64,000 bases of DNA from CAZGZD01 sp964530005 (GCA_964530005.1 CAZGZD010000001.1:55308-119307), one strand, 5' to 3'; shown: positions 33,671 through 42,343, counted from the stretch's first letter. Numbers and translations are program-made. Notes: generated by a model not told the origin, from the letters alone.

Positions 33671-33743
33671 GTCCTCGTAGCTTAATGGATAGAGCATCGG
33701 ATTGCGGATCCGAAGGTTGGGCGTTCGAGTCGCCCCGAGGACG
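33671..33743 (+). tRNA. tRNA-Arg (anticodon GCG)
   Basis: A 73-base cloverleaf: acceptor GTCCTCG pairs with CGAGGAC, anticodon stem TCGGA/TCCGA encloses loop TTGCGGA, T stem GGGCG/CGCCC encloses TTCGAGT, discriminator G. The anticodon is GCG. The CCA end is not encoded. Most bacteria read CGN with an ACG (inosine) tRNA, so a G34 version is worth noting. Confidence 0.92.
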
Positions 33744-33760
33744 CACATTTTTTGTTTAAG

Positions 33761-35119
33761 CTATATAAAAATAAGTCCTACGAAACTTGAGGTAATTATA
33801 AACAGAATAGAGATGAAAAATTTATTAGCAAATTCACGCTTCCCCTGCACAAAACTATAAAATGCCTTGCTGAGTAGATTCACAGCATTTATCACAATTA
33901 AAGCAAGTACCGCAGTCTCAATCGTGACAACCCGCCCTACAAGGTCAGATACATTGATTATTGCGGCATCTATACCCGCAAATCCCGCGAGCGCGGATGA
34001 TAATACAAATCCCCGACTGCCAAACGCTACAAGTGATACTTTGGTCAGAATGCGCACAATCAGAAATAGTGCAGCAAACTTTAGGGCAAGATCAATTGAG
34101 AGTATCTTATCCTGTGGATATTCCCCATCTGTCTTTTTTACTTGGGAACCCAAGCCATTTTTTGTTTCATGATGTATCAGAAAATATACACCGATAAGTC
34201 CTGAGCTTATCATTAACGCTATGAGTGTAGGAGTGCTTTTTACCAGAAAGTCCCAGTTCACAAATCCAATAATTGCGGCAATCTGTATAAAGCTTACGAA
34301 ATTTGCAAGCAGTGCCGCAGCAACTAGTCCATCTACTCTGTCTGAGTTTTTGCTTTCATGAGCAAGCGCAACCGTCGTTGCTGTTGATGATACAAATCCC
34401 CCCATCACACTTGATATAAGTCGACCACGTCGCCTACCCACAAAGCGCTCAAGCACATACCCCAAAAGATCAATTCCTGTTATGATCACGACGATCGTCC
34501 AAAGCTTAAATGGATTGACAAATTCCGCACCGCCCAGACTTGACCACATACTCCCTGTTTGCTCAATTATTTGTTTGACAAACGGAATTTGATCAAATGT
34601 ATACGATACATTGGGCAAAAATGGAAATATCACAAGGGCAATAAGTGCATATCCGACAAATGCATTGATTTCACGACGAGCAATCCCTCCCACAAAATTC
34701 TGTATATCTCGCTTTCTGGAAAGAATTAGAATTACAACCACAGTAAGCGCGACAGTAACCTGAAGAGGTAACGCTTCCATAGCGACAATCACCCCAAAAA
34801 GATACGAGTACAAAAGTGCGCTCTCTGTCGTAATCCCAATATCTTTCGTCTGCACTGAATGAAGAATATAATAAAGAATCAATAGGGCAAATACAGAAGC
34901 ACTAATGAATATAAAGAGAGGGAAAAAGCTTCCAGCAAGCAGTCCTGCAATTCCCCCAATTAGTGAGAGGAGAGAAAATGTACGGACACCGACACCATGA
35001 GTGGATTCATCTTTTCCTTTGGCCTCAATATCAGTATCATACGACTCACGTTCTAGACCAATAATTGATCCAATTATTAAGGCCAACCCAAGCTTTATAA
35101 GAATGTTGAGGCTTTCCAT
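33761..35119 (-). CDS. MgtC/DUF4010-family membrane protein
   Basis: A polytopic membrane protein with about 11-13 hydrophobic segments. The N-terminus LIKLGLALIIGSIIGLERES is the MgtC/SapB-like signature (GLERE), and the rest fits the DUF4010 family (GGFVSSTATTVALAHES). I start it at the ATG at 35119 (MESLNILIK): the longer frame would run into the VIT1 gene. The start lies seven bases after the VIT1 stop, so it is the last gene of the metal island. Such proteins are thought to act in ion homeostasis; which ion is not known here. Confidence 0.8.
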   Translation of the reverse strand: MESLNILIKLGLALIIGSIIGLERESYDTDIEAKGKDESTHGVGVRTFSLLSLIGGIAGLLAGSFFPLFIFISASVFALLILYYILHSVQTKDIGITTESALLYSYLFGVIVAMEALPLQVTVALTVVVILILSRKRDIQNFVGGIARREINAFVGYALIALVIFPFLPNVSYTFDQIPFVKQIIEQTGSMWSSLGGAEFVNPFKLWTIVVIITGIDLLGYVLERFVGRRRGRLISSVMGGFVSSTATTVALAHESKNSDRVDGLVAAALLANFVSFIQIAAIIGFVNWDFLVKSTPTLIALMISSGLIGVYFLIHHETKNGLGSQVKKTDGEYPQDKILSIDLALKFAALFLIVRILTKVSLVAFGSRGFVLSSALAGFAGIDAAIINVSDLVGRVVTIETAVLALIVINAVNLLSKAFYSFVQGKREFANKFFISILFIITSSFVGLIFI

Positions 35120-35126
35120 TTTATTA

Positions 35127-35876
35127 TTAAATGCGGAAGAATGTGCCCACCACGTAGGCAATGCTAGCCGCAATTCCGCCGACAAGTACAGTCTCGCCAA
35201 TTGAACGAAGCACAGATTCGCGCGTTACTTTCCATCTCAAGAATCCAACCACAATAAGCGCGATAGCAACAAGCGCTGATGACGAAAGAAAGATCTTGTC
35301 TGGCGAGACATTAAAGACATAGGGAATGAGAGGAATAAATCCAAATGTAACAAATGCGATAAGAGTAGCACCTGCCGTAAGCCATGGATTCTCTCCCTCG
35401 GGATTAGGGAGCTCAAGCTCATATCGCATCATAAAATCCAGCCAATAAGGTTCATTCTTCATATAGATTTTTGTAAGTGAATTAGCGTCTTCTTCAGAAA
35501 ATCCTTTTTGTTGTAAAAGATGCATTGTCTCTTCTTTCTCCATGCTTGTCGAGTTTTTAATTTCATACATCTCTTTTCGTTTCTCCTGCGCATATGCATC
35601 CTTAGCTGATCGCGCAGATACAAAGTTGCCAAGCCCCATCGATGCCGCATCGGCAAATAGATTCGCAAATCCAAAAAGTAGTACGAGAAAGTACGGCTTA
35701 CCTGCCATGGGAGATGCAATCTGTGCGCCAGTAAATCCAGCAACGACTGCAAATGTCGTAACAATTCCATCATTTGCACCATATACGATCTCACGAAGAT
35801 ATGTCGAAAGTGGCGATTGCTTATGCTCCTCTTCTAAATGCTTTTTGAATGTTTCCTCTGTGTACTTCTCACTCAT
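35127..35876 (-). CDS. VIT1/CCC1-family iron/manganese transporter
   Basis: A 249-residue membrane protein of the VIT1/CCC1 family, which moves Fe2+ or Mn2+ out of the cytoplasm. The start LREIVYGANDGIVTTFAVVAG is the family signature, followed by FANLFADAASMGLGNFVS, and a charged metal-binding stretch with Glu/Met/His residues (EKRKEMYEIKN, KEETMHLLQQKG). Five transmembrane helices are predicted, in a 2 + 3 arrangement around the cytoplasmic loop. It follows copZ by 20 bases and is followed by the DUF4010 gene, so it is likely read in the same transcript as the copper genes, extending that island to other metals. Confidence 0.88.
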   Translation of the reverse strand: MSEKYTEETFKKHLEEEHKQSPLSTYLREIVYGANDGIVTTFAVVAGFTGAQIASPMAGKPYFLVLLFGFANLFADAASMGLGNFVSARSAKDAYAQEKRKEMYEIKNSTSMEKEETMHLLQQKGFSEEDANSLTKIYMKNEPYWLDFMMRYELELPNPEGENPWLTAGATLIAFVTFGFIPLIPYVFNVSPDKIFLSSSALVAIALIVVGFLRWKVTRESVLRSIGETVLVGGIAASIAYVVGTFFRI

Positions 35877-35896
35877 ATAATTATTATACTCGCACC

Positions 35897-36115
35897 TTAT
35901 GATTTGACGACAGCTTTATAGCCAGTTGCCTTTACCTGCTGGATGATCTTGTCTATCTCGATTTTCTCTACATCGTACTCGATCTCTACCTCTTGCTTAG
36001 CATAGCTTGTCTGTACTTTTTTTACTCCATCAAGATCCTCAAGGTCAAAATCAATATTCATCGCACACGAGGTGCAGTGCATTCCTTCAATTTGTAGCTT
36101 TACTTTTTTTACCAT
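35897..36115 (-). CDS. copZ: Heavy-metal-associated domain protein (CopZ-like copper chaperone)
   Basis: A 72-residue cytoplasmic protein made of one HMA domain: GMHCTSCAMNIDFDLEDL carries the CxxC copper motif (C14, C17), followed by VQTSYAKQEVEIEYD. Such proteins hand copper(I) to CopA. I start it at the ATG at 36115, whose first base is the last of the previous gene's TGA, so translation is coupled. The next gene downstream is VIT1. Copper is the expected metal given csoR, copA and cupredoxins in the same cluster. Confidence 0.87.
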   Translation of the reverse strand: MVKKVKLQIEGMHCTSCAMNIDFDLEDLDGVKKVQTSYAKQEVEIEYDVEKIEIDKIIQQVKATGYKAVVKS

Positions 36116-37140
36116 CACATTACATCAATCACACCTCTGTACATGCCCATCGAGCAGTTGAAGGCTATCTGGCCTGTATTTGTCGGTGTAAACTGCACTG
36201 ACTCAGATCCATTCGGCTGGAGATTGCGCTCTATACCAAGTGCAGGTATGCGAAATGCAGATGCGCACGAATATACCCCAGTTGACTTGAGATTTAGTTT
36301 AACTGGCATATCTTTTTTCACCTTTATATTTGTTGGGCTGTAGCCACTTGAGGTAACTGTAATATCTACATTTTGCACTCCATTCACTACTTTAGCCGCG
36401 GCTCCACTGCTATTTGATGATTGGCTTATCTGCACTATATTTTGTGCCAAAGACTGCAGAGTAAAATCAGACCCTGTAGCCACGAGTGCTGAATTGACCG
36501 ACACAATCCCAAGGTACAGTACTGCAAATGCAGCGATTTTGAGAAACCTTTGCTTGAAGTTGTCACCCAGTAGCGTCGTGACAAATCCAACACCAAAAAA
36601 TAATGGTGTCGTACCAAGTACAAAGATACCCAGGATCAAAGCTCCAGTCAGTCCACTTGCACTGCTTATTGCGAGAGCCTCCATAGCAAGCGTCGTGCCA
36701 CATGGAATAAAAATAGTCATGGCTCCCAATATGGCTGGCGCAAAAATATCGCGGCTTTTGGATTGATTTCTGATTTTACGCGTCAAAAATCGAGGTGGCT
36801 GAATCACCACGTAGCGAAAGATTGGATGGACATTGAGCAAGTTGAGAGAGATTGCGATCATATACAAACCCGCAATAAACTGCACAACAATCTGAGTCGT
36901 TTGATTTATCCCAATCGCTCCCCCAAATGCCCCAAGCACAAATCCCAAAGCAGTATAAGCAATCAGTTTACTGATCAGAAAAGATACTGTCGGAAATATT
37001 GTGTGCTTCGGATTCTTACTACTTTCGAGATCTGCGTCTTCACGAGCCGCGATAATTGAAGCAAGAAGTCCTCCTTGAACTGCAAGACAGGTAAGCCCGC
37101 CAACTGTCAGCCCTGTAATAAATACAACCCAGAGATTCAT
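36115..37140 (-). CDS. UreH/SafE-type membrane protein fused to a cupredoxin domain
   Basis: Residues 1-230 hold about six transmembrane segments of the sulfite-exporter/UreH-like (SafE) family, with FIPCGTTLAMEALAIS as a conserved motif that may carry a metal cysteine. Residues 257-341 are a cupredoxin-like domain: GYSPTNIKVKKDMPVKLNL, STGVYSCASAFRIPALG, and FNCSMGMYRG, giving Cys and Met copper-ligand candidates. The combination is typical of copper-handling operons. It starts five bases after copA ends and its stop overlaps the copZ start. Transport of copper or assembly of a copper protein is likely but unproven. Confidence 0.82.
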   Translation of the reverse strand: MNLWVVFITGLTVGGLTCLAVQGGLLASIIAAREDADLESSKNPKHTIFPTVSFLISKLIAYTALGFVLGAFGGAIGINQTTQIVVQFIAGLYMIAISLNLLNVHPIFRYVVIQPPRFLTRKIRNQSKSRDIFAPAILGAMTIFIPCGTTLAMEALAISSASGLTGALILGIFVLGTTPLFFGVGFVTTLLGDNFKQRFLKIAAFAVLYLGIVSVNSALVATGSDFTLQSLAQNIVQISQSSNSSGAAAKVVNGVQNVDITVTSSGYSPTNIKVKKDMPVKLNLKSTGVYSCASAFRIPALGIERNLQPNGSESVQFTPTNTGQIAFNCSMGMYRGVIDVM

Positions 37141-37145
37141 AAGTC

Positions 37146-39368
37146 TTATATTTTAACTCTTTTTAAAAGTAATGAATTGGTCACGACTGATATCGAGCTT
37201 GTTGCCATAGCTACAGATGCAAATATAGGATTTAATAATATATGAAAAAATGGATACAATAGGCCCATCGCAACAGGAATCAAGATAATATTGTACCCAA
37301 ATGCCCACACAAGATTCATCCTTATTGTCCGCATGGTCTTTTTGGAAAGATCGATAGCCACAACTACAGACTTAAGATCTTTATTTATAAGTGTAATATC
37401 TGCGGCTTCTATTGCCACATCAGTGCCTGAGCCAATCGCAATACCGATGTCGGCTGCAGCAAGTGCAGGCGCATCGTTTATCCCGTCCCCTACCATTGCC
37501 ACACGAATACCTTTTTCTTGGATTTTTCTTATTTCAGCCTCTTTTTTATCAGGCAATACCTCAGACAATACATTTTTTATTCCGAGTTTGCTCGCGATTG
37601 CATCTGCTGCACGCTTATTGTCGCCTGTCATCATGATCACATCAATTCCTCGCTTCTGAAGAGCGGAAACTGTTGAAATTGCAGATTCCTTGACCGTATC
37701 AGCAACTGCAATGAGCCCGACTAAGTGCCCATCAACAGCCAAAAGTATCACTGTCTTTCCCGCACGCTCAAGAGTGCTAATCTGTCCCTCCGCATGCTCA
37801 TATTCAATCTTTTCTTTTTCCATAAGTCGACGATTTCCTAAGAAAGTTTTGTTTTTTCCGATTATCCCTTCAACTCCGTGTCCTGCAATTGCTTGAAACT
37901 TCGAAACAGTCCCAAGTTTTATTTTTCTTTTCTCAGAATAATTTACAATAGATTCGGCCAGTGAGTGCTCAGACCCTTTTTCAACAGATGCAGCAAGACG
38001 CAATACTTCATCCTCTGACGTCTTACTTATAGAGACCACATCTGTCACCTCAGGTCGTCCATTTGTGAGCGTTCCTGTCTTGTCAAATACCACCGCTCTA
38101 ATCTTATTCGCAATCTCCAGGCTCTCAGCATCTCGAATCAATATTCCACGCTGCGCCCCAATGCCAGTCCCGACCATGATCGCTGTCGGTGTAGCAAGCC
38201 CCATGGCACAGGGACAGGCAATGATAAGAACAGCGACCGTATTGAGCATTGCCAGAAGAAAAGCAGGGCTTGGACCAAATACATACCATACGCCAAAAGT
38301 CAGCCACGCAAGCATAATCACAATTGGCACGAAATAGGATGAAACTGTATCAGCCAGTCTCTGAATTGGCGCTTTGCTCCCCTGCGCTTCTTCAACGAGA
38401 GTAATAATCTGGGAAAGCATAGTATCTGCACCGACTTTTGTTGCGCGATACGTAAAAGAACCCGATTTATTCATCGTTGCCCCAACGACTGTGTCTCCCG
38501 ACGCCTTATCGACCGGAATACTCTCACCCGTAATCATAGACTCATCCACGCTTGATTCGCCCTCAATAACTTCGCCGTCAACTGGTATTTTCTCACCAGA
38601 TCTGACTCGAATAATATCACCGATCTGCACATCCTCAATCGGAATATCTATGTCGTGTCCATCTCTTACGACCCGCGCAGTCTTGGCCTGAAGCCCGATA
38701 AGTTTGCGGATTGCGCTGGACGTCCCTATCTTTGCTTTTGCTTCAAAATACCGACCTAGGAGTATGAGTGCAATCACAATTGTTGCCACATCAAAGTACG
38801 GCATCGGCTCCATACCGAGATTCATCAAAATACGTGGAAAAAGTATTATAAAAACAGAATAAAGGTAAGCAACAGTGGTGCCGAGGGCAACCAAAGTATC
38901 CATGTTGGCTGTTCGATGTCGAAGCGCTGGAATTGTGGCAAGATAAAATTCACGTCCAGCCCAAAACTGAATTGGCGTCGCAAGTAAAAGCTGGACATAA
39001 AAGTTTTTAAGAAGCTCCGGCGCAGTATTCATCAGGCCTGGAAAGCTACCCCACAAGATAAGTCCACCCGCTATAAGACTCGCGACTACTTTGTTTTTTA
39101 AGACCTTAAGCTCTTTTCTCTTTTCAGCCGCTTGGACATCATCACTTTTCTCCGTGAGCTCAAGCTTGTATCCTATTTTTTCTATTGAATCCGCAAGCTG
39201 TGCAGGTGTGCAAATAGTATCATCGTACGTAACCGTTGCTTTCTCAGTTGCAAGATTCACTACGGCATCATGCACGCCCTGAGTCTTCTTAAGAGCCCGC
39301 TCCGTTAGCCGTATGCATGATGCGCAGTGCATGCCCTTCACTGAAAATGTTTTTCTTATCTTACTCAT
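37146..39368 (-). CDS. copA: Copper(I)-exporting P-type ATPase
   Basis: Exports Cu(I) across the membrane using ATP. Residues 12-18 are GMHCASC (N-terminal metal domain); the membrane motif CPC lies in IACPCAMGLATPT; DKTGTLTNG holds the phosphorylated Asp; HSLAESIV and GDGINDAPALAAADIGIA complete the ATPase domain. Eight transmembrane segments fit the P1B type. The frame opens further upstream, but the ATG at 39368 (MSKIRK) is chosen because it lies just behind the stop of the cupredoxin gene (39371), and the extra residues look random. Placement after csoR suggests copper induction. Confidence 0.95.
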   Translation of the reverse strand: MSKIRKTFSVKGMHCASCIRLTERALKKTQGVHDAVVNLATEKATVTYDDTICTPAQLADSIEKIGYKLELTEKSDDVQAAEKRKELKVLKNKVVASLIAGGLILWGSFPGLMNTAPELLKNFYVQLLLATPIQFWAGREFYLATIPALRHRTANMDTLVALGTTVAYLYSVFIILFPRILMNLGMEPMPYFDVATIVIALILLGRYFEAKAKIGTSSAIRKLIGLQAKTARVVRDGHDIDIPIEDVQIGDIIRVRSGEKIPVDGEVIEGESSVDESMITGESIPVDKASGDTVVGATMNKSGSFTYRATKVGADTMLSQIITLVEEAQGSKAPIQRLADTVSSYFVPIVIMLAWLTFGVWYVFGPSPAFLLAMLNTVAVLIIACPCAMGLATPTAIMVGTGIGAQRGILIRDAESLEIANKIRAVVFDKTGTLTNGRPEVTDVVSISKTSEDEVLRLAASVEKGSEHSLAESIVNYSEKRKIKLGTVSKFQAIAGHGVEGIIGKNKTFLGNRRLMEKEKIEYEHAEGQISTLERAGKTVILLAVDGHLVGLIAVADTVKESAISTVSALQKRGIDVIMMTGDNKRAADAIASKLGIKNVLSEVLPDKKEAEIRKIQEKGIRVAMVGDGINDAPALAAADIGIAIGSGTDVAIEAADITLINKDLKSVVVAIDLSKKTMRTIRMNLVWAFGYNIILIPVAMGLLYPFFHILLNPIFASVAMATSSISVVTNSLLLKRVKI

Positions 39369-39370
39369 AT

Positions 39371-39736
39371 CTACTTTACAATTATTTTCCCGTGAAACAT
39401 ATTCATGCCGCAAGCATAGTCATACTCGCCACTTTTTTGTGGAGTGAGGATAATGGGCACCATTTTATTTAATGGCAGATATTTTCTTATTCGAAAATCA
39501 GGGAGTACCACTTCTTCCAGACATGATGATGGATCACGTCGCGTGAAGTTAATGGTTGTTAGACGACCTTTGGGAATTGAGATTACTTGTGGGGAATACC
39601 CACCCTCAACTGTAATATCTACACTACCAGTATCCACAACTACCGACACTCCCTCTTTTTTCATAAGGAAGAACCAATAGGTTAAGGCAATACCGCAAAT
39701 ACTCGCAACTACGACTAATATTTTGTCCATACTCAT
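39371..39736 (-). CDS. Membrane-anchored cupredoxin-like protein
   Basis: Residues 4-23 are a membrane anchor. The remainder is a small cupredoxin: VDITVEGGYSPQVISIPKG, RRDPSSCLEEVVLPDF and YDYACGMNMFHGKI, the last holding Cys and Met/His copper ligands near the end. It resembles the C-terminal domain of the UreH-type protein two genes on. I start it at the ATG at 39736; the earlier TTG would overlap the DUF305 gene. It lies between DUF305 and copA, with only two bases to the copA start. It probably holds copper on the outside of the membrane. Confidence 0.8.
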   Translation of the reverse strand: MSMDKILVVVASICGIALTYWFFLMKKEGVSVVVDTGSVDITVEGGYSPQVISIPKGRLTTINFTRRDPSSCLEEVVLPDFRIRKYLPLNKMVPIILTPQKSGEYDYACGMNMFHGKIIVK

Positions 39737-39738
39737 AC

Positions 39739-40380
39739 TCAGTACCCCCAATTTTTATACCACTGCCTCATCTCATTTATCTCTTTGGTCTGAGCATCAA
39801 TAATGTTTTGAGCAAGCTGCCTCATCTCTTCTCTATTTGTTCCCCGCTTAAGCATCGTGGCCATCATGACCGCCATCTGGTGATGCGGGATCATCTCTTC
39901 AATAAATGCCTTGTCGAAATTATCAGCATTTTTCAGTGTCGCAATATCAGACTCATCTCCCATCATTCCGCCATGCATGCGCCCACCCATCATACCTGCT
40001 CCAGAATTAGCATCATCACTCGTGTCTTCTGGTACATCTTGCCCATACCAACTTTTGTACCAATTCTTCATTTGGGTAATCTCCTCAGATTGTGTTTTTT
40101 TGATATTTTCAGATAGCTTTTTAATTTCAGAATGTTGAGCTTTTGTCTGTGCAATATCTGCCATGGTTATTGCATCTTCATGATGAGGTATCATCTGCTC
40201 TATAAAATGCTCATCAATATTCTCCATCATGCTTCCTCGATAGTTTTGAGTGCCTATACCCATCATGCGCATCATTCCGATATTTTGAGTATTTACCGAA
40301 CTTGAAGCTATTATCACAGTAATTAAGCTTCCGGCTAGTAGACCAATGATTCCATATAATATTGCTTTATTATTTTCCAT
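39739..40380 (-). CDS. Tandem DUF305 protein
   Basis: Residues 5-27 anchor the protein. Two DUF305 units follow: HFIEQMIPHHEDAITMA at about residue 55 and FIEEMIPHHQMAVMMA at about 150, each with a four-helix pattern ending in a Trp-Tyr-x-x-Trp motif (MKNWYKSWYG, MRQWYKNWGY). Between them is a Met/His/Gly-rich stretch (GAGMMGGRMHGGMMG) that looks like a copper-binding loop. DUF305 proteins are frequent in copper-resistance clusters and are thought to bind metals outside the membrane. The ATG at 40380 is preceded by AAGGTG, a good ribosome binding site, which decides the start against the upstream GTG. Confidence 0.85.
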   Translation of the reverse strand: MENNKAILYGIIGLLAGSLITVIIASSSVNTQNIGMMRMMGIGTQNYRGSMMENIDEHFIEQMIPHHEDAITMADIAQTKAQHSEIKKLSENIKKTQSEEITQMKNWYKSWYGQDVPEDTSDDANSGAGMMGGRMHGGMMGDESDIATLKNADNFDKAFIEEMIPHHQMAVMMATMLKRGTNREEMRQLAQNIIDAQTKEINEMRQWYKNWGY

Positions 40381-40427
40381 ACGTATCACCTTCTTTCTGT
40401 TATTTGTTAAAAATAAATTTATTCATG

Positions 40428-40832
40428 CTATTTACCTCTATTTTCGACTACAGCAAAGGCGAAAATAGCAATCATAATTAATTGGCAGGCTATACAAATT
40501 GGGCAGATTACTTTCAGTTGAATAAGCTCTATGTATCCAATTGACAGGCAGAACAGCAGCCCAAATGTTGCCATCGAAAGAAGCAATTTTTTCCTGTGCC
40601 ATAGTGCCGAAAAAAATATAACAATATAGCCTATTAGCCCATACAGCGGGGTCGGTATGCCAAATGTCTTAGCTACAGGTCCTGATATGACAGCATTGCA
40701 GTTTACTATGCTGTTTACGTAGCATGGCTGAAAAGCGGGGCGATAAAATTGCTGCCACAGTAGATAAAGCGCCAATAAGATGCCAATACTTGATAAGACT
40801 TTAATGAGTGAATATATCTGTGCTCGTTTCAT
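40428..40832 (-). CDS. VKOR-family disulfide-forming membrane protein
   Basis: A 134-residue protein with four membrane segments. It shows the VKOR layout: an outside loop with CYVNSIVNC (two cysteines), a Ser/Thr-Gly motif region (ISGPVAKTFGIPTPLYG), and the CPIC pair in VICPICIACQ that reacts with quinone. VKOR-type proteins reoxidise the DsbA-type protein that makes disulfides outside the cell. It lies between csoR and DUF305, so it is part of the copper operon; supporting disulfides in the Cys-rich surface proteins is a plausible second job. No DsbA partner is fused or adjacent. Confidence 0.82.
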   Translation of the reverse strand: MKRAQIYSLIKVLSSIGILLALYLLWQQFYRPAFQPCYVNSIVNCNAVISGPVAKTFGIPTPLYGLIGYIVIFFSALWHRKKLLLSMATFGLLFCLSIGYIELIQLKVICPICIACQLIMIAIFAFAVVENRGK

Positions 40833-40892
40833 TTTTTTAAAATTTAAACTCTTCTCTCATGAGCTAGAAAATTACAATTAATTTCAAATTCA

Positions 40893-41162
40893 TCATCCTC
40901 TTTTCTTAAAAACAGTCATAACTTCAGAAATCGCTTCTTCTCCTCGGCCCTCTCGGACAGCGTTAATTGCGCATGTTTTGAGATGCTTCTCAAGAATCAG
41001 TGAGTCGACCTCTTTTAGAGCTTGTTGCACGGCCTGTGATTGGTGTAAAACATCAATGCAATACTCGTCATTCTCCACCATCTCAAGCACTTTCTTAAGG
41101 TGACCGGCCGCAATCTTGAGTCTGTGATGAATTCTCTCTTTTGTGCTTTTAGGCTTAAACAT
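40893..41162 (-). CDS. csoR: CsoR/RcnR-family copper-sensing repressor
   Basis: An 89-residue all-helical repressor. The Cu(I)-binding triad of CsoR is present: C35 (in NDEYCIDVLH), H60 and C64 (in EKHLKTCAI). Copper binding should release it from DNA. The operator candidate ATATCCCC-N6-GGGGATAT lies 24 bases before its start and overlaps its own promoter, so it should repress itself and the downstream genes (VKOR, DUF305, cupredoxins, copA, copZ). RcnR-type nickel/cobalt sensing is less likely because the N-terminal His ligand pattern is absent. Confidence 0.92.
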   Translation of the reverse strand: MFKPKSTKERIHHRLKIAAGHLKKVLEMVENDEYCIDVLHQSQAVQQALKEVDSLILEKHLKTCAINAVREGRGEEAISEVMTVFKKRG

Positions 41163-41185
41163 ACTTGTCCTGAGTAAATCGAAGG

Positions 41186-41207
41186 ATATCCCCCCCTATG
41201 GGGATAT
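41186..41207. promoter_or_regulatory. CsoR-type operator
   Basis: Inverted repeat ATATCCCC (41186-41193), six bases CCCTAT, GGGGATAT (41200-41207), matching the C/G-block dyad bound by CsoR proteins. It overlaps the -10 box of the csoR promoter by two bases, so bound repressor would block transcription. Confidence 0.75.
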
Positions 41208-41235
41208 AGTACTCTACTATATGAGACGTTGTCAA
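41206..41235 (-). promoter_or_regulatory. Promoter of the csoR/copper operon
   Basis: On the minus strand TTGACA lies at 41235-41230 and TACTAT at 41211-41206, spaced by 18 bases; the start would be near 41199, inside the operator. Confidence 0.7.
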
Positions 41236-41270
41236 GGGTTAAGAACACACTACCTGATATACTGAGAACA

Positions 41271-41837
41271 ATGAAGCTCACTATAGCGATAGTCGCAGCA
41301 TGCCTTGCAGTTGTCGGCAATGTGCCATACCTTCGAGATATTGTCCAAGGTCGGGTCAAGCCGCATGCTTATTCTTGGCTTGTATGGACAGTAGTCTCAG
41401 GTATCACTTTTTTTGGGCAACTCGCCAAAGGCGCAGGTGTTGGGGCGATATCAACTGCAGCATCGGAGATATTTACCGTCATCATTTTCTTATTCTCACT
41501 GCGGTACGGATTCAAGCCTGTCAAAAAAATAGATACTCTTTTCCTACTCATCGCTCTTCTCGGAATCATTCCTTGGATCATAACACGCGATCCCACAGTA
41601 TCTGTCATAATCGCTGTCTCGATTGATCTTATTGCCTTCACACCCACTATTCGAAAGACGTGGAAGCACCCAACAACCGAGACCCCGATGCTTTATAGCA
41701 TGAATGTACTTCGACATATCCTCGCGCTTTTTTCCCTACAGGCATACAATATCGCAACCACACTCCACTCTATCGCTATGATTACTGTGAATTCGTGTAT
41801 GACTCTGCTTCTGACTGTAAAAAGGAAGAATAGATAG
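41271..41837 (+). CDS. PQ-loop-like membrane protein
   Basis: A 188-residue protein with about seven membrane segments. Two repeats resemble PQ-loop/SWEET units: the start (VVGNVPYLRDIVQGRVKPHAYSW) and the middle (DLIAFTPTIRKTWKHPTTET), each with Pro followed by Tyr or Thr and a charged loop. PQ-loop proteins move small sugars or amino acids or act as receptors. I start it at the ATG at 41271; the longer TTG start runs into the csoR promoter. TATACT at 41258-41263 ends seven bases before the ATG, giving a leaderless mRNA. It is divergent from csoR, so the CsoR operator may touch it too. Confidence 0.7.
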   Translation: MKLTIAIVAACLAVVGNVPYLRDIVQGRVKPHAYSWLVWTVVSGITFFGQLAKGAGVGAISTAASEIFTVIIFLFSLRYGFKPVKKIDTLFLLIALLGIIPWIITRDPTVSVIIAVSIDLIAFTPTIRKTWKHPTTETPMLYSMNVLRHILALFSLQAYNIATTLHSIAMITVNSCMTLLLTVKRKNR

Positions 41838-41878
41838 GGGATTTTTTTGCTTTACAATATAGCACTTGTTATTGAGGG

Positions 41879-42340
41879 CTAGAAATACTGTTCATACTGC
41901 ACATTATTATTCCACTTATTAAAATCAATCCATCGTATTGAAGTTGGCGTAATCTTGAAAAAAGCAAAAGCGCCTCTTTTAATCTTGGTTATCGGAAGAG
42001 CCTCCCATGATCTGCTGCTTTTTTCAGATATCTCAATCAGCTTCTCTGAGATTGCAATAATCTCATCGGCATGATCTACCTCTTTCGCCGCGCCTTCTAC
42101 TTGGACTGTCTGAAGAGAAGTCTGATCCGACACCACCAGTGCGACTCTATTATTTTTTTGAATATTTTTATACTTCATAGTTGAGTCTTTTGTCATAAAG
42201 TAAAAATTAAGACTTTCATCTGTGAAGTAAAATACTGATGAGGCATGAGCCTTATGTGCAGAAGATACAGTGGCAAGAGAGGCCAACGGATGCTGTCTTA
42301 GGAAGCTTTCTAATTTTTCTTCTCTGCTTTTTATTGACAT
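41879..42340 (-). CDS. Pyridoxamine 5'-phosphate oxidase-family protein
   Basis: A 153-residue flavin-binding-fold protein. The beginning (LRQHPLASLATVSSAHKAHAS) and the next strands (SVFYFTDESLNFYFMTKDST) match the split-barrel PNPOx-like family, which binds FMN or F420 and reduces or binds small molecules. The C-terminus (FFKITPTSIRWIDF) is the usual last strand. Substrate and cofactor are not certain. It is divergent from an SDR gene with a hairpin operator candidate in the gap. Confidence 0.82.
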   Translation of the reverse strand: MSIKSREEKLESFLRQHPLASLATVSSAHKAHASSVFYFTDESLNFYFMTKDSTMKYKNIQKNNRVALVVSDQTSLQTVQVEGAAKEVDHADEIIAISEKLIEISEKSSRSWEALPITKIKRGAFAFFKITPTSIRWIDFNKWNNNVQYEQYF

Positions 42341-42343
42341 GAT

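Noticed and set aside
33555..33746. Minus-strand frame covering the tRNA-Arg gene
   Set aside because: It is the complement of a perfect tRNA and starts with GTG inside it; the protein resembles known false calls over tRNA genes.
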